Shown here: positions 11,651-21,236 of the stretch, piece after piece | How the letters are laid out: the number at the start of each line of letters is the position of its first letter | Numbering within the stretch: position 1 is the first letter of the stretch | DNA from: Dastarcus helophoroides | Taxonomy: Eukaryota; Arthropoda; Insecta; Coleoptera; Bothrideridae | DNA: 64,000 bases | Assembly (NCBI GenBank): GCA_028583605.1 | Contig: CM053330.1 | Coordinates: forward strand, 25,313,233 to 25,377,232 | Reading direction: 5' to 3' | Made by a program: the position numbers and the translations under genes | The notes under the pieces: generated by a model | Seen by the model: only the letters and a program-made list of their open reading frames with translations | Databases searched by the model: none | What the model was told of the DNA's origin: nothing

Positions 11651-12060
11651 ACATAACTACCTGCAGGTAAGCAAGACTGCTGTTGGATAAACTCTTGCAA
11701 TCAAGGGATGAAACACTTATTGTAATGAATAAAAGCAGACTAAACAAGGCACTAGATGTGCTCACTGGCCACGGGAACTTTAAAGGACATCTGGTTAAAC
11801 TCAACACAGCAGAAAGCGACTGATGTCGACTGTGTGGGACTGAAAAAGAAACAAGTTTACACATTGTGTGTGCTTGTCCAAACCTTGCCAGATGCGGATA
11901 TAATCTGACTGGCAAAGAAACATTAAGACCAGAAGATTTGGAAGGAATGAGTGTAGGTCAGATGTTGAGCCTGGCTATAAAGGCCGGGATATATAAAACT
12001 GACTGAGACTCGAATAAACTTGTGGAAGTTACAAAGGAATTAAAATCTAGGAAATAGGGC
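11651..12060 (+). pseudogene. LINE 3' end with zinc-knuckle motif
   Basis: One frame (11823-12005) reads CRLCGTEKETSLHIVCACP followed by about 40 more residues to a stop at 12003-12005. The Cys/His spacing is the terminal zinc knuckle found after RNase H in I/R1-like LINEs. No clean poly-A tail or target duplication is visible. The element fades around 12060, before the AT array. Confidence 0.6.
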
Positions 12061-12179
12061 CTATAACGGCTCCCACAAAAGAAAAACATCCAGAATGCAT
12101 AGTTACATATTCTCTAGCTCTTATTTGCAAATCAAAAGGAACGGAATTACCTCATTAAAATTTAACCTAATGCATGAGG

Positions 12180-14335
12180 CACCCTGTATGACCAAAACCT
12201 GAAAATGTGTCATTTATATTCTAAAATTCTATTTTCTTATGCAAAAACGAAATTCTAAATTTAAAGCCTAGATTAAGGCTTTAATTTTTAACATTACAAA
12301 ATTTTCCATGATCTAAATCTAAATGGCAAAATAAAAGTCAATATTGCAACAACAAAAAAATTATCGAAATTCTCAAACCTCAAAATTTAGAAAAATAATA
12401 CAACTTTCAACATTAGACTATAACATTTAAGCAAAAAAAAACAAAATTTCGAAAAAAGATTCTAAATTCATTTAATCGAGACTCAACATACATCGAACAT
12501 TCCAAAATTCTGCAAAAATAATAAAAATATTAACTGAAAACTGACAGTTTTAGAAAAAAAAGTCAAAATTTCGGGGAAAGACATTTCGAAAAATGATTTG
12601 AAATTTATTTTTAAGACATAATTTCTTTAACAGTCAAGCTAGAGAAAATGTCAATATTTCTGTTAATTCCATAACTTTGAAAACAAATCTGTAAAAATTT
12701 CAACTTATATCTTGGCACTAGACACTTAAAGAAAGTAGAGTTTTAGAAAAACCGGAAATATCGAGAAAGGTCAATATTTCCACTTATTAAATGTGGCTGG
12801 TAACTGAATCTTGTAATTTCTGATAATTAAGCGATAACTAGTTAATTATCGATGTGGTAAAATGATAAAACCTTCGTTTGAACTTTGGAAGTTTCGACAA
12901 AAAATATAACTTGAGTCGACAGTCGAAAGAAGAAACAAGGTCAATGTTTCTAGCAAAAATCTATATTTCGAGTTTACCGGCGAAATTTTAGAAAAAAAAA
13001 GAAATGCCGAGTATGAACTGGAATTTTCGAAAAAAGTAAACAATTTTGATAAAGTAAAAGATTTGTAAAAAAAATATTTTGCCAGTTTAGAATCTTCAAA
13101 TTTAGCCTCGGAATATGGAAAAATGTCGTGAAAACATAAATTTATAAATAATAACGGATTTGACATTTTTAAACGAATTTTGAGGAAATAACCTTAAGTT
13201 GAAAATATACTTCAGAAACGAAAAAATGTGAAAGTTTCCAGTTTATCTTCCAAATTTTGACTTTTATGTTGAAACTTTAAGTTTAATCTGAAAAGTTTGT
13301 TTTCCAAATTGCGTGTGGTATATTCAGCAAATCTTCAAACTTCATACAAAATTAAACATTCAAGATTAAAAATCAACAATATTGAGTAATTTCGCTAAAA
13401 ATGTACTGGACATTTAGAAGGTTTTACTGCTTTCTTAAAATATAAGTTTAAACCTGCAATAGTTAAATTTTTTGAAATATAAAAAGTAAAAATATTAAAA
13501 TAATTAAATTTAGAGTTTTTCAGCACTTACTAAAATTTTGAGTTTTTCCTTGTTAGTAACGTTCTAAATGTTTTTTGAGATTGAAGTTTCAATCGAAATC
13601 GAGAACATATTCAAAATTCAAGATCACTTTTAATACATTTTTTTTTCAGAACACAAAATTTGGACTTTCCCTAGTTTAGATTTTTTTTTTTTTCGAAATT
13701 TTGACATTCTTGTCTTTGGATGTTCTATAAGTCATAATTTTGAGATTAAAGTGAGAGTTTCAAAGATAGTTTAAAATATTAAGAATGAACAAAATTTTGA
13801 GTTTTTTTTATAATTTGAGTTTATTAGAAGTTTTTTGGTTTTCAAAAGTTTGAGTTTGGACTTGCCACTTCAACTTTACATTCTAAAATATAGCCTTCGG
13901 AACTGAAATTTAGGTTTCATTCACTATTGATCTTTCTTTGTTAATCCTAAAATTATGACTTATTCTAGAAGTAGTTCAAACATAAAACTAATAAAAATTC
14001 TGACAGAATCGTAAAAAAATCCAAAATTTAAACTTCCAAAAAAAGCAAAATGTTAAATATAAATAATTGTAAATTTTGAATTTGAAGTCAATTATTTTAC
14101 ATTCGGATGTAAAATAAAACTTGCTAGTATAAATTTAATTAATAAAAATAACTAAAACTATTCTTAAAAATAAAATTAAGAATTTGAAGAAGTCAAAATT
14201 TTAGAAAATAATCCAGATTTGTTTCATATTTATAATTTAAGATGAGAAGTCACTTAATAAAAGATTGTGTTTTTGAAATGTTGACGCTATTTTTACATTT
14301 TATTGATAATTTATAATTTAACTATAATTCTCTCA
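12180..14335. repeat. Degenerate AT array, about 2.1 kb
   Basis: Mixed-orientation AAATTTTGA, TCGAAATTT and poly-A/T words fill this stretch. An antisense 106-codon ORF inside (12846-13166) is Phe/Ser/Lys-rich and follows the repeat composition, so I do not treat it as a gene. The array ends about 400 bp upstream of the main gene. Confidence 0.6.
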
Positions 14336-14756
14336 TACTTCACTTTTTAGTTGCACTCATGCTCATGCATTCGCATTAAAAGAAAGATGTGGATAAAACG
14401 AAAACAGTCCTAAATTAATCCAGTTAGTAAGAATTCGCCAAACGGTACACCCTATGCCAAATTAAAATGTCACTGTACTTCTTTAGTACTGACTTTTAGA
14501 AGCGCCATGCTTCCAGTACATTTTGTATTATTTTCAGCTTATTCGCTAACTTCTATTTTGACCCTGTATTTTGGGCATAATTTAAGGCTACTTTTAATAA
14601 TGTAATATGAAGCTGACATGACGATTAAATTGGTGACATGCGTCACATCGTAACGTCAAAAAATGTAAATTCAAAATCAGTGTCATATACAAAACTTGCA
14701 GTACAGCCAGTCTGACGCATGCTCGAACTTACAAAATTTTCAGTAGCATAAGCCTC
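14336..14756 (+). promoter_or_regulatory. Upstream region of the main gene
   Basis: Non-repetitive DNA directly 5' of the coding start. It holds a TCAGT initiator-like word at about 14678 and CRE-like half sites (TGACATGCGTCACATCG, AACGTCA) at about 14634-14660. A good acceptor, ACAAAATTTTCAG (AG at 14742-14743), sits 14 bp before the ATG. That acceptor allows a further 5' exon, and the frame is open back to it. So 14757 may be an internal Met, or the acceptor may join a 5'UTR exon. I could not find such an exon. Confidence 0.35.
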
Positions 14757-16958
14757 ATGCCACACGGCAAGAGCAAATTAGACATCAACAAGAATGACCT
14801 CCAGCTGCTGATCACACAGGCCGTAGGCCAAAGCACCGGCTACCTTATCAACGAAATCCAAGACCTTAGGCAAGAAGTCATCCAACTGAAAGAATGTAAT
14901 GACCTGCTCAAAAAATTCGTGCTCGACCACAACGGAGGTAATACGGAGATTAGCGCCAGAGTATACCTTTTATTATCATGCATTTTTCTTCTAGAGAAGG
15001 TACTTAAAGTACTAGACAGACCTAATAGCGCGCCATCATCTAAAGAATCCGCTCACGGCAATCGGCTGCGCAAATTGCTGAGCAGACCGTTCACCCCGCA
15101 CAGCACGAATTCGAAAGACGAAAAACGGGCGCTACTCTCCAAAGAAGATCAGGAAAAAATTCTGAAACAGAAAGAGGACGCCTTACAGCAACTGAACGAA
15201 CTGACTAAGAAAGAGGATGAGGAGGCCGCCAAGCAAAAAGATGGTGCAAAACAGAAACCGGTGATTTCAAAGGCGAAGCAGGTAAAACAGCCCAAGGAGG
15301 ATACTAAGTTGAAGGAAGGTTCGAAAGGTGGGAAGCAATCAAGGGAAGGTTCGCGACAAGTTAAAGAAACTGTAAAGTTAGAAGATGTCCAGGAAGGGGA
15401 AACTATTTTTCAACAGGATGAATTCGGTGGCTTTAGCAAGGAGCGTTGCGGTTGCAAAAAATCTAAAACTAGGAAGGAAGACATGTGTTTCAAACCAGAG
15501 GATGAAAGAGACCGTAAAAAGAACAAGGATGAAGATAAGCTGACTGAAATGAAGGAAGCCAAAATTATTCCTTTCATGGAAGCTTCGGGTATTTTTAACC
15601 AAGAAGATTGCAGTGATCTCCTGGAGGAATTATCTTTATTAAATAACTCTTACGAGGCAAAAGAAAAATATGTATTTAAGCCAAATGGGGATCTATTCGA
15701 CGTACCACAGCTTCACGAAGTAGAAACGGAAGAAGTCAAGGAAAGAATTAAAGAACTCAAAGAGAGTTTTGCCGGTTCTGGGGTAGTTGCCAAAACTTCC
15801 CCCACTATAGAAACAAAAAGAACTCTGAAGGAAGATGCATTTAAAATTGATTTGGACCAATTATCTAAAGAGACTTCAACTTCTTTTTTGGGAAAAATCG
15901 GTGCTTGTTTATCTAGCATGTTCAGGGAGACGAAAAACGATACAATTGCAGCTCACTCTTACACGAAAGAACCACAAACCCACTACAATTTCCCAGCATC
16001 CAATGACAAATTAAACAAAAACAACAGTTGCCAAACTTCAATAGCGAACATTCCCAAACGCAAAAGAAGCAAATCGAGAGATAGCGGCCACATAAAAAAC
16101 ACATCAGCCTTCAAAGAACCAAAAGCCAGGAAAGAAAAAGAAATTGTAATGTCTAGTTCTTCGGTAATTGCGCCCAGAATCACAATCCGCGACAAACTTG
16201 CCCAACAATCTGATTCGGAACCCCACTGCACCAAAACTCCCCCCCAGCGAAAACGCGCCACCACACTCAGCCTCAGAAAATTCCTTCGATACTCCTCGCG
16301 GAAAGACGTCGAGGTGCAGAGCAGCCTGGGAGCGCTTTTCCGGGGCTACGCCGTAGAAGACGAAGACACTGACGATTGCGAGCTTTGCGCCAGCGCCGCA
16401 AAAATTTACAAGCCCAAACGCAAACCTCTATACAGGTTGTGCAGCCATAAAGCGGCTCAGACGATACCCAATAAAATACCAACATCTCGCAGTAGGCGCC
16501 GCGAGGGCGTATTGGAGATTAAAGAAGTAAAAGACGAAGATTTGACACAGGTAGGGGTTGTGGAGAAGAGGTCAATGATGGACAAACCTCCGCCGGCCAT
16601 CGATGCGAAGCAAGCGCGAAATCTGGAAGACTCACGGAATATAGAGGCCGCCCGAAATTTGGGGGACGCGCAAAATACCGAGAACGCGCCAAATAAACCT
16701 AGCTGCAAGACTGACACTTCGAAAATCTTTAAGGAGGAACTGTGTAAAAGGCACATTAGCAAAAGATCGGAGAGGAAAAGCATTAAAAAAGCTTCCAGGG
16801 ATAGCTTGGAGTACTGGCTGGATTGCATCGGGAAAGACGGAGTTGTGACGACCGCTCCGAACGAAGGTACATCTTCCCAAAATTTTTCACTTGAGACAAT
16901 CTACTTTTGGCCCGACACATCTACTTTTAACATAAATAATGTCAACAATCTCTACTAG
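14757..16958 (+). CDS. Lys/Glu-rich coiled-coil protein of unknown function (main exons)
   Basis: The one strong gene in the window: 733 codons open from ATG 14757 to TAG 16956-16958, far beyond chance in this AT-rich DNA. The N-terminus (residues 5-60) is a predicted coiled coil with heptads (ITQAVGQSTGYLINEIQDL, RQEVIQLKECNDLL). Residues about 100-260 are charged Lys/Glu/Gln repeats (KEDEEAAKQKDGAKQK, KQSREGSRQVKE). The middle has Cys-bearing patches (GCKKSK, DDCELCASAAKIY). The rest is Ser/Arg/Lys-rich and probably disordered. No enzyme motif is seen and I do not recognise the family. Splicing probably modifies this frame twice. A 57-bp in-frame intron (14938-14994) would be removed. The donor after 16866 (ACGAAG|GTACAT, phase 1) would replace the last 30 codons with the exon at 19012. 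The spliced form is 710 codons. The Met context is weak (C at -3), and the frame is open upstream to an acceptor at 14743. Confidence 0.75.
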   Translation: MPHGKSKLDINKNDLQLLITQAVGQSTGYLINEIQDLRQEVIQLKECNDLLKKFVLDHNGGNTEISARVYLLLSCIFLLEKVLKVLDRPNSAPSSKESAHGNRLRKLLSRPFTPHSTNSKDEKRALLSKEDQEKILKQKEDALQQLNELTKKEDEEAAKQKDGAKQKPVISKAKQVKQPKEDTKLKEGSKGGKQSREGSRQVKETVKLEDVQEGETIFQQDEFGGFSKERCGCKKSKTRKEDMCFKPEDERDRKKNKDEDKLTEMKEAKIIPFMEASGIFNQEDCSDLLEELSLLNNSYEAKEKYVFKPNGDLFDVPQLHEVETEEVKERIKELKESFAGSGVVAKTSPTIETKRTLKEDAFKIDLDQLSKETSTSFLGKIGACLSSMFRETKNDTIAAHSYTKEPQTHYNFPASNDKLNKNNSCQTSIANIPKRKRSKSRDSGHIKNTSAFKEPKARKEKEIVMSSSSVIAPRITIRDKLAQQSDSEPHCTKTPPQRKRATTLSLRKFLRYSSRKDVEVQSSLGALFRGYAVEDEDTDDCELCASAAKIYKPKRKPLYRLCSHKAAQTIPNKIPTSRSRRREGVLEIKEVKDEDLTQVGVVEKRSMMDKPPPAIDAKQARNLEDSRNIEAARNLGDAQNTENAPNKPSCKTDTSKIFKEELCKRHISKRSERKSIKKASRDSLEYWLDCIGKDGVVTTAPNEGTSSQNFSLETIYFWPDTSTFNINNVNNLY
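14938..14994 (+). other. Probable 57-bp phase-1 intron in the main gene
   Basis: GGAG|GTAATACG at 14938 and a pyrimidine-rich TTTTTCTTCTAG ending at 14994 define a 57-bp intron, a typical insect size. Its length is a multiple of three and it has no stop, so the ORF reads through it. If retained it would insert 19 residues including a hydrophobic run (VYLLLSCIFLL) into a highly charged region. Removing it joins HNG-E to KVLKVLD in frame. Confidence 0.65.
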
Positions 16959-17305
16959 TTAAATAATCTTGTAATTAAGCTGGTATATTAACAGAATAAT
17001 CTTCTGTCAGTTTCTCACATCTTATCAAAGGTGATCTTGAACAGGATACTTGTTATTAGAGCTTTAACGCATTTTTAATAGAATGATATAAAATGTTGAC
17101 TTTATAATTTATGCCCCCTTGTAGAATAACATGAAATACACTGCATACAGTTTGTTTTCTTTTTCTTGTGAACCCCAGCTTTCTAAAATTGTATATAAGT
17201 CCTTTAGCTGATGACAGATATTTTTTAATGGTCACTGTCACCAAAGTAATATAGGGGAAATCCAAAATGTCTAACTATTTAGGCTCACAGACATGTATTC
17301 TAACC

Positions 17306-17400
17306 CAGATGCTCTCAAATTTTTTGGTTCCCGGAGCACTTAATGTATCAAAATATTTTCTCGGCGCCTTAGCCAAAATACTAATTTATCGAATAGTGCT
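17306..17400 (+). mobile_element. hAT-like left terminus
   Basis: CAGATGCTCTCAAATTTTTT, then GGTTCCCGGAGCACTTAATG and a TTTTCTCGGCGCC block, follow the familiar CAGnGGTTCTCAAACTTTTTTGG...CGG hAT end. The AT array begins directly after. A related right end lies at 21205-21236, but the 8-bp flanks differ (TTCTAACC versus CCTTAGCA), so I do not join them. Confidence 0.45.
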
Positions 17401-17429
17401 ACTTTAAAAGTACATACAATAGCAAAGAT

Positions 17430-18780
17430 TTATTTTCAAATATGAATTTTTTTAAAATTTTAACTTTTTTTCTAGTAAATGACTTATGTCTAAATTTAGA
17501 ATTTTCTCCAAATTCTCACCTTTACTTAAAATTTTGGCTTTCTTCTAAAAATTTGTCTTTGAAAGTACATTTTTTAAATGCGAATTTCTAAAACGTTTTG
17601 TTTTTTTCTCAAAATTTGTCATTGCTCTAAAATTTTTACTTTTTTTCAAAATTTAACATTTTTTTGTTCAACTTTTTTCTTAGTATTTGTCTCTTTTAGT
17701 TTCGGTTTTATTTTCAGAATTGTTTTTCTTCAAAATTGAGTTTTTCTAAGAAATTTCGTAGCTTTTAAATTTTGATGTTCTATTTTCTAAATTCAAACTT
17801 TAAATGTTTTCGAAATTTGAATTTCTCTTTGAAATTTGACATTTTTTCAAAAAAATTGAGTTTGACAATTTGACTTTTCTCTCAAAAAAGTTGACATTTT
17901 ACTAAAAATATCGACTTTTTTTAGAATTTGTCTATTATTGTTAAAGTTTGACTTAGCGAGTTGTATCTTGAAATTTTTTTTATTTCACGAAATTTGGGCT
18001 TTTTTATTTAATTTCTGTAATGTTCCTTAAATTTTATTAAAAATAGTAGCAATTTCTTCCAAAATTTCGAGTTTTCTCTCAAAATTTAAACTTTCATGTT
18101 TATGGAAATTTACACCCCTTCTGCGAAATTAGTCTTTTTACCGAAATTTCGACTTTTTTCAATTTTCCTTTTTTAGATCGACTCTGTTCTCAAGATTTAA
18201 AATTACTATTTTAATGCAATTTATAGTTTTTTTATTTCTAAATACAACTTTTTTAAATTGGTTTTTTTCAAAAATTTCCATTTACCCAGAAATTTCTCTA
18301 CTTTGTGAAAATTTAGTATTTATTCCCATTAATCGACTTCTTTCAGAGAGCCTTGTTATTTAAAGATCTGACCTTTCAAAATGTTTCGAAATGTTAACCT
18401 TTTATTCCAAATTTTAAGTTTTTTACAATTTACATGTTGTTTTTCATTTTTCTCAAAGTTTAGCTTTTTATGAAATTGCCTAGTTTCACCTCATTTTCTA
18501 TCCCGATTTTTTCTCGAAATTCGATTTTTCAGGAAATATCGTAATTTTTTCTTCTCGAAATTTTCCTTTTCTCTCAAAATTTAATCTTTTATGATTCTGC
18601 AAATTTCGACTTTTTTCTAGAAATTCGTATTTTTATTTAAATTTGCCTTATTCCTCAATATTCATCTTCTCAAAAGTTAGCTGTTGGTTTGGAAGCTAAT
18701 TTTGTTCTAAATTCAGCCAAAAAAAAGCACCAGCTTTTCTGGAAATTTTAATATATTTTCAAAACTCAAAACTTTTTTTG
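17430..18780 (+). repeat. T-rich degenerate array
   Basis: Dozens of imperfect copies of TTTTTTCTCGAAATTT and AAATTTTGACTTTTTT words, nearly all in one orientation (T-rich on plus). It is non-coding. The opposite-orientation array at 19880-21010 is its A-rich counterpart, with the terminal exons between them. Confidence 0.65.
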
Positions 18781-19011
18781 AGAATCATTAAGGAAAAACA
18801 GTTATTAATTTTTCGTTTCCGGAAGGGTAATTTTTTCTGAGCACAGTTAATTTTAAAATATGCATGATGTGTCACAATGGATTGCAAATATTTCAGCTGA
18901 TTTATATTCGTTCTCTGTAATTACTCAGGGATGGGAAGGATTTTATAGAATATCTTTATTAATGTAAGGTTGTATATTTTGGGGTGTTTTTATTTGTTTA
19001 TTTATTTCCAG

Positions 19012-19091
19012 GCAATGAGATGTTCCTATTTACCATTGCCAAAGCTCTAGCGCGAAGAAGCATAGGCCCGTTGTCGGATTACAACGACTAA
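19012..19091 (+). CDS. Candidate terminal exon of the main gene
   Basis: After a strong acceptor (TTTATTTATTTCCAG, AG at 19010-19011) a frame reads NEMFLFTIAKALARRSIGPL and ends SDYND-TAA at 19089-19091. Its phase exactly matches the donor after 16866: G plus GC gives Gly, extending ...TTAPNE-G-NEMFLF. It is followed by AATAAA at 19161, a sensible 70 bp past the stop. GC content is well above the flanking arrays. An alternative is that the ORF simply reads to 16958, but the matched phase and poly-A signal favour splicing. Confidence 0.55.
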
Positions 19092-19160
19092 ATTTTGAAG
19101 CAAGTGAAAGTAACAATAGTGTCCGTGTGTGGTTAATGTTTTATCCTTAAGACTTCTCTG

Positions 19161-19166
19161 AATAAA
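19161..19166 (+). terminator. AATAAA polyadenylation signal
   Basis: AATAAA follows the stop at 19091 by about 70 bp and is followed by a T/GT-rich stretch (TTTTTTTCTCTGCCTTG), as expected for a cleavage site near 19180. Confidence 0.5.
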
Positions 19167-19383
19167 GGCATTTTTTTCTCTGCCTTGTAATCTTTTTTAA
19201 CGGGGGGCAAAGAAAATCTGGGTTGTATTACTAACTGCTCTCCAAAATTATTACTACTTAACAAGATAAATATAATAATTGCACTCTACAGTAAGTGTTA
19301 TAAATTCACCCAAAACAACACAACTTAGTGTCAATCTCATGTTGATTCTCATTCCTGTCGATTGACTTTTTTTTTCATTTTAG

Positions 19384-19540
19384 ATTGTCCGATGTGCCTG
19401 ACAGATCCGATACCGAAGAGATTCTAATGGCGATGCATTTCAAAGGGAAAGGTTTTTATTACGCTCCGATGCTCCAGCGAGCTCGCTTACAAAGTGTAAC
19501 GGTTTGGAGTTTCTGGAAACGTCAACAAGACAGCAATTGA
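19384..19540 (+). CDS. Candidate alternative terminal exon
   Basis: A very strong acceptor (GACTTTTTTTTTCATTTTAG, AG at 19382-19383) is followed by 51 open codons: LSDVPDRSDTEEILMAMHFK, then a Tyr-rich FYYAP stretch, and finally WSFWKRQQDSN-TGA. AATAAA lies at 19673. This frame needs a phase-2 donor, whereas the donor after 16866 is phase 1. Joined there it would instead give a short CPMC-containing tail of 14 residues. A weak phase-2 donor exists at 16570/16571 (AAGAG|GTCAATG). So the exon looks real, but its upstream partner is unresolved. Confidence 0.4.
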
Positions 19541-19672
19541 CAACCTAATATTGATGTACACGATGGGATACGAATACCTGCATGTATAATGGGGGTAACG
19601 AACATTTTCCAGTAACAAACGCTCTACCGTCGTTAGTGTCAGAATATTTAAATCATTTGTAAACGTAAATTT

Positions 19673-19678
19673 AATAAA
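19673..19678 (+). terminator. Second AATAAA polyadenylation signal
   Basis: AATAAA about 130 bp after the stop at 19540 fits the end of the second candidate terminal exon. Together with the signal at 19161 it suggests alternative polyadenylation. Confidence 0.4.
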
Positions 19679-19879
19679 ATTGTAAAACAAGTTTGAAGAA
19701 AATGCTTTTGGTAGTTTTCTGCTGAGAAAAGGTAGTTAGCACTCCAAACACATATTCATATGTAACGAATGTTGGTTTTCCCACATTCGCGAATGCGAAT
19801 ACTAAAATTTATTTCCAACATTTGCGAATGTTGACTTTTTTTGCTTTTGTGAGAAAAGTTGTAAAATTCAGAATAAATC

Positions 19880-21010
19880 TAATTTGAAGAATAAAAAAAC
19901 CAGTTTCTAAAAATCTATCTCTGGCAATTATTATTTTCATTTAAAATTTGATTTTTCTTTAAATTTCGTAAAAATATTTTTCTCAAAATTTCAATATTTT
20001 CACTAATATTTTAGAAAAATAATTGAAATTTTGGATAAAAAACCTAATTTGAAACTTCGAGGATAAAACTAATTTTAAAAAACAGGTTGAAATTTCTGTA
20101 CAGTCAAAATTTCGAGAAAAAGGCCGAACTTTCTATAAATATTTAAAATTTTCAATACAGTCAAATTTTGAGAGGAAACAATAAGGTTTTGAGTTCAAAG
20201 TAATTTAGAAAAAGACAAATTATAATGAAAAAACAGTTTTAGGATAAAGTCAAAATTTTCAGGACATCAGATTTAATATAAAAATTTGACCCTGTTTAAA
20301 AATTTGAAAAATGCCTTAATTTCGTGGAAAAAGACGATTTTCGATGTAAAAATCGAAAGTTTTGAAAACTCAAACCAGTTTTGAAAAAAAAACTCAAAAC
20401 TTCAAGAATTGTGAAGAAAAATTTCAGGAAAATATTCGAAATTTCAAAAAAAAGACGTTTCTTCTTTATTTTTTTAACGACTTCTTAAGTCAAAGACCAG
20501 TTCTCCCCTGCCCCACTGTGACATCAGAAAATATCCACTATTGAGATAAACGTCGTTAAAATTTTGAGAAACAAGTTAAAATTTGAATTTTCAGAAATTT
20601 TTGTCTTTACAAAAATACAAAATTCTTAAAAGATATTTTTTAAAATTTCCAGTTAAACAATATTCTAAAAATGTTTACTGTTTTATCAAAATATCTATAA
20701 AATTTCGAGAAAAAGGCGAGGTTTAATAAACTAGTCGAAATTTGCAAAAAGACGAATTAGAAGAAAAGTTGAAATTTGCAGAAAAAGTCGAATTTTGGGA
20801 AATGACGAAATTTAAAAGAAAACCAATTATGGGAAAAAAATTCGAAATTTCGGGCAAGTTAGATTTTGAAAAAAGAAGTCGAATTTTAGAACAAATTAGA
20901 AATTTCAAAGAAAAGAAAGAAATTTTTTGAAAAAAAGACAAATTTTGATAAAAGTCGAAATTTCGCGGAAATGTCGAAATTTCAAGGAAAGGGCTAGCTT
21001 TCAGAAAAAA
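19880..21010 (-). repeat. A-rich degenerate array
   Basis: Imperfect GAAAAAGTCGAAATTT words in one orientation (A-rich on plus). This is the reverse-strand form of the array at 17430-18780. Apparent ORFs here (20362-20544; 20723-21091 antisense) are Lys/Phe-rich products of the repeat. Confidence 0.6.
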
Positions 21011-21204
21011 ATGGAAACTGGAAAAATTCTCACGGTGGAGAGTATACATTTTTGGTTGGTGGCATAAACCTGGGGAGAGCAAGCGTCCCACCCTGCGTTA
21101 TTGTAGTAGGAAAAGAAAACAATGGGATTTAAAAATACTTTTTATTAGGTGGGACTGGATAAATTACTGTATTAGTTATTATCTAAATAAATGTTTATCC
21201 CTTA

Positions 21205-21236
21205 AGGGTCCATGGATGCCAGTTTAAGAAACCCTG
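21205..21236 (+). mobile_element. hAT-like right terminus
   Basis: GGGTCCATGGATGCCAGTTT followed by AAGAAACCCTG matches the usual ...CCAGTTTGGGAACCCCTG hAT right end. Its left partner could be the terminus at 17306, but no target duplication supports this. Confidence 0.4.

Larger units (their letters stand above)
16867..19011 (+). other. Probable last intron of the main gene, carrying repeats
   Basis: The donor ACGAAG|GTACAT after 16866 and acceptor TTTATTTCCAG ending at 19011 bound a 2145-bp phase-1 intron. The phase fits the next exon. The intron contains a hAT-like terminus at 17306 and a strand-biased AT array (17430-18780). Confidence 0.5.

Noticed and set aside
15378..16880. Several antisense ORFs (60-123 codons) under the main gene
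   Set aside because: They are shadows of the strongly biased plus-strand frame; no starts, splice sites or motifs of their own.
20723..21091. 122-codon antisense ORF
   Set aside because: It begins at the edge of the AT array and is mostly repeat-derived Ser/Phe/Asn; no motif.
17306..21236. One large hAT element joining the termini at 17306 and 21236
   Set aside because: Ends are of the same type, but the 8-bp flanks TTCTAACC and CCTTAGCA do not match, and gene exons with poly-A signals lie between them.
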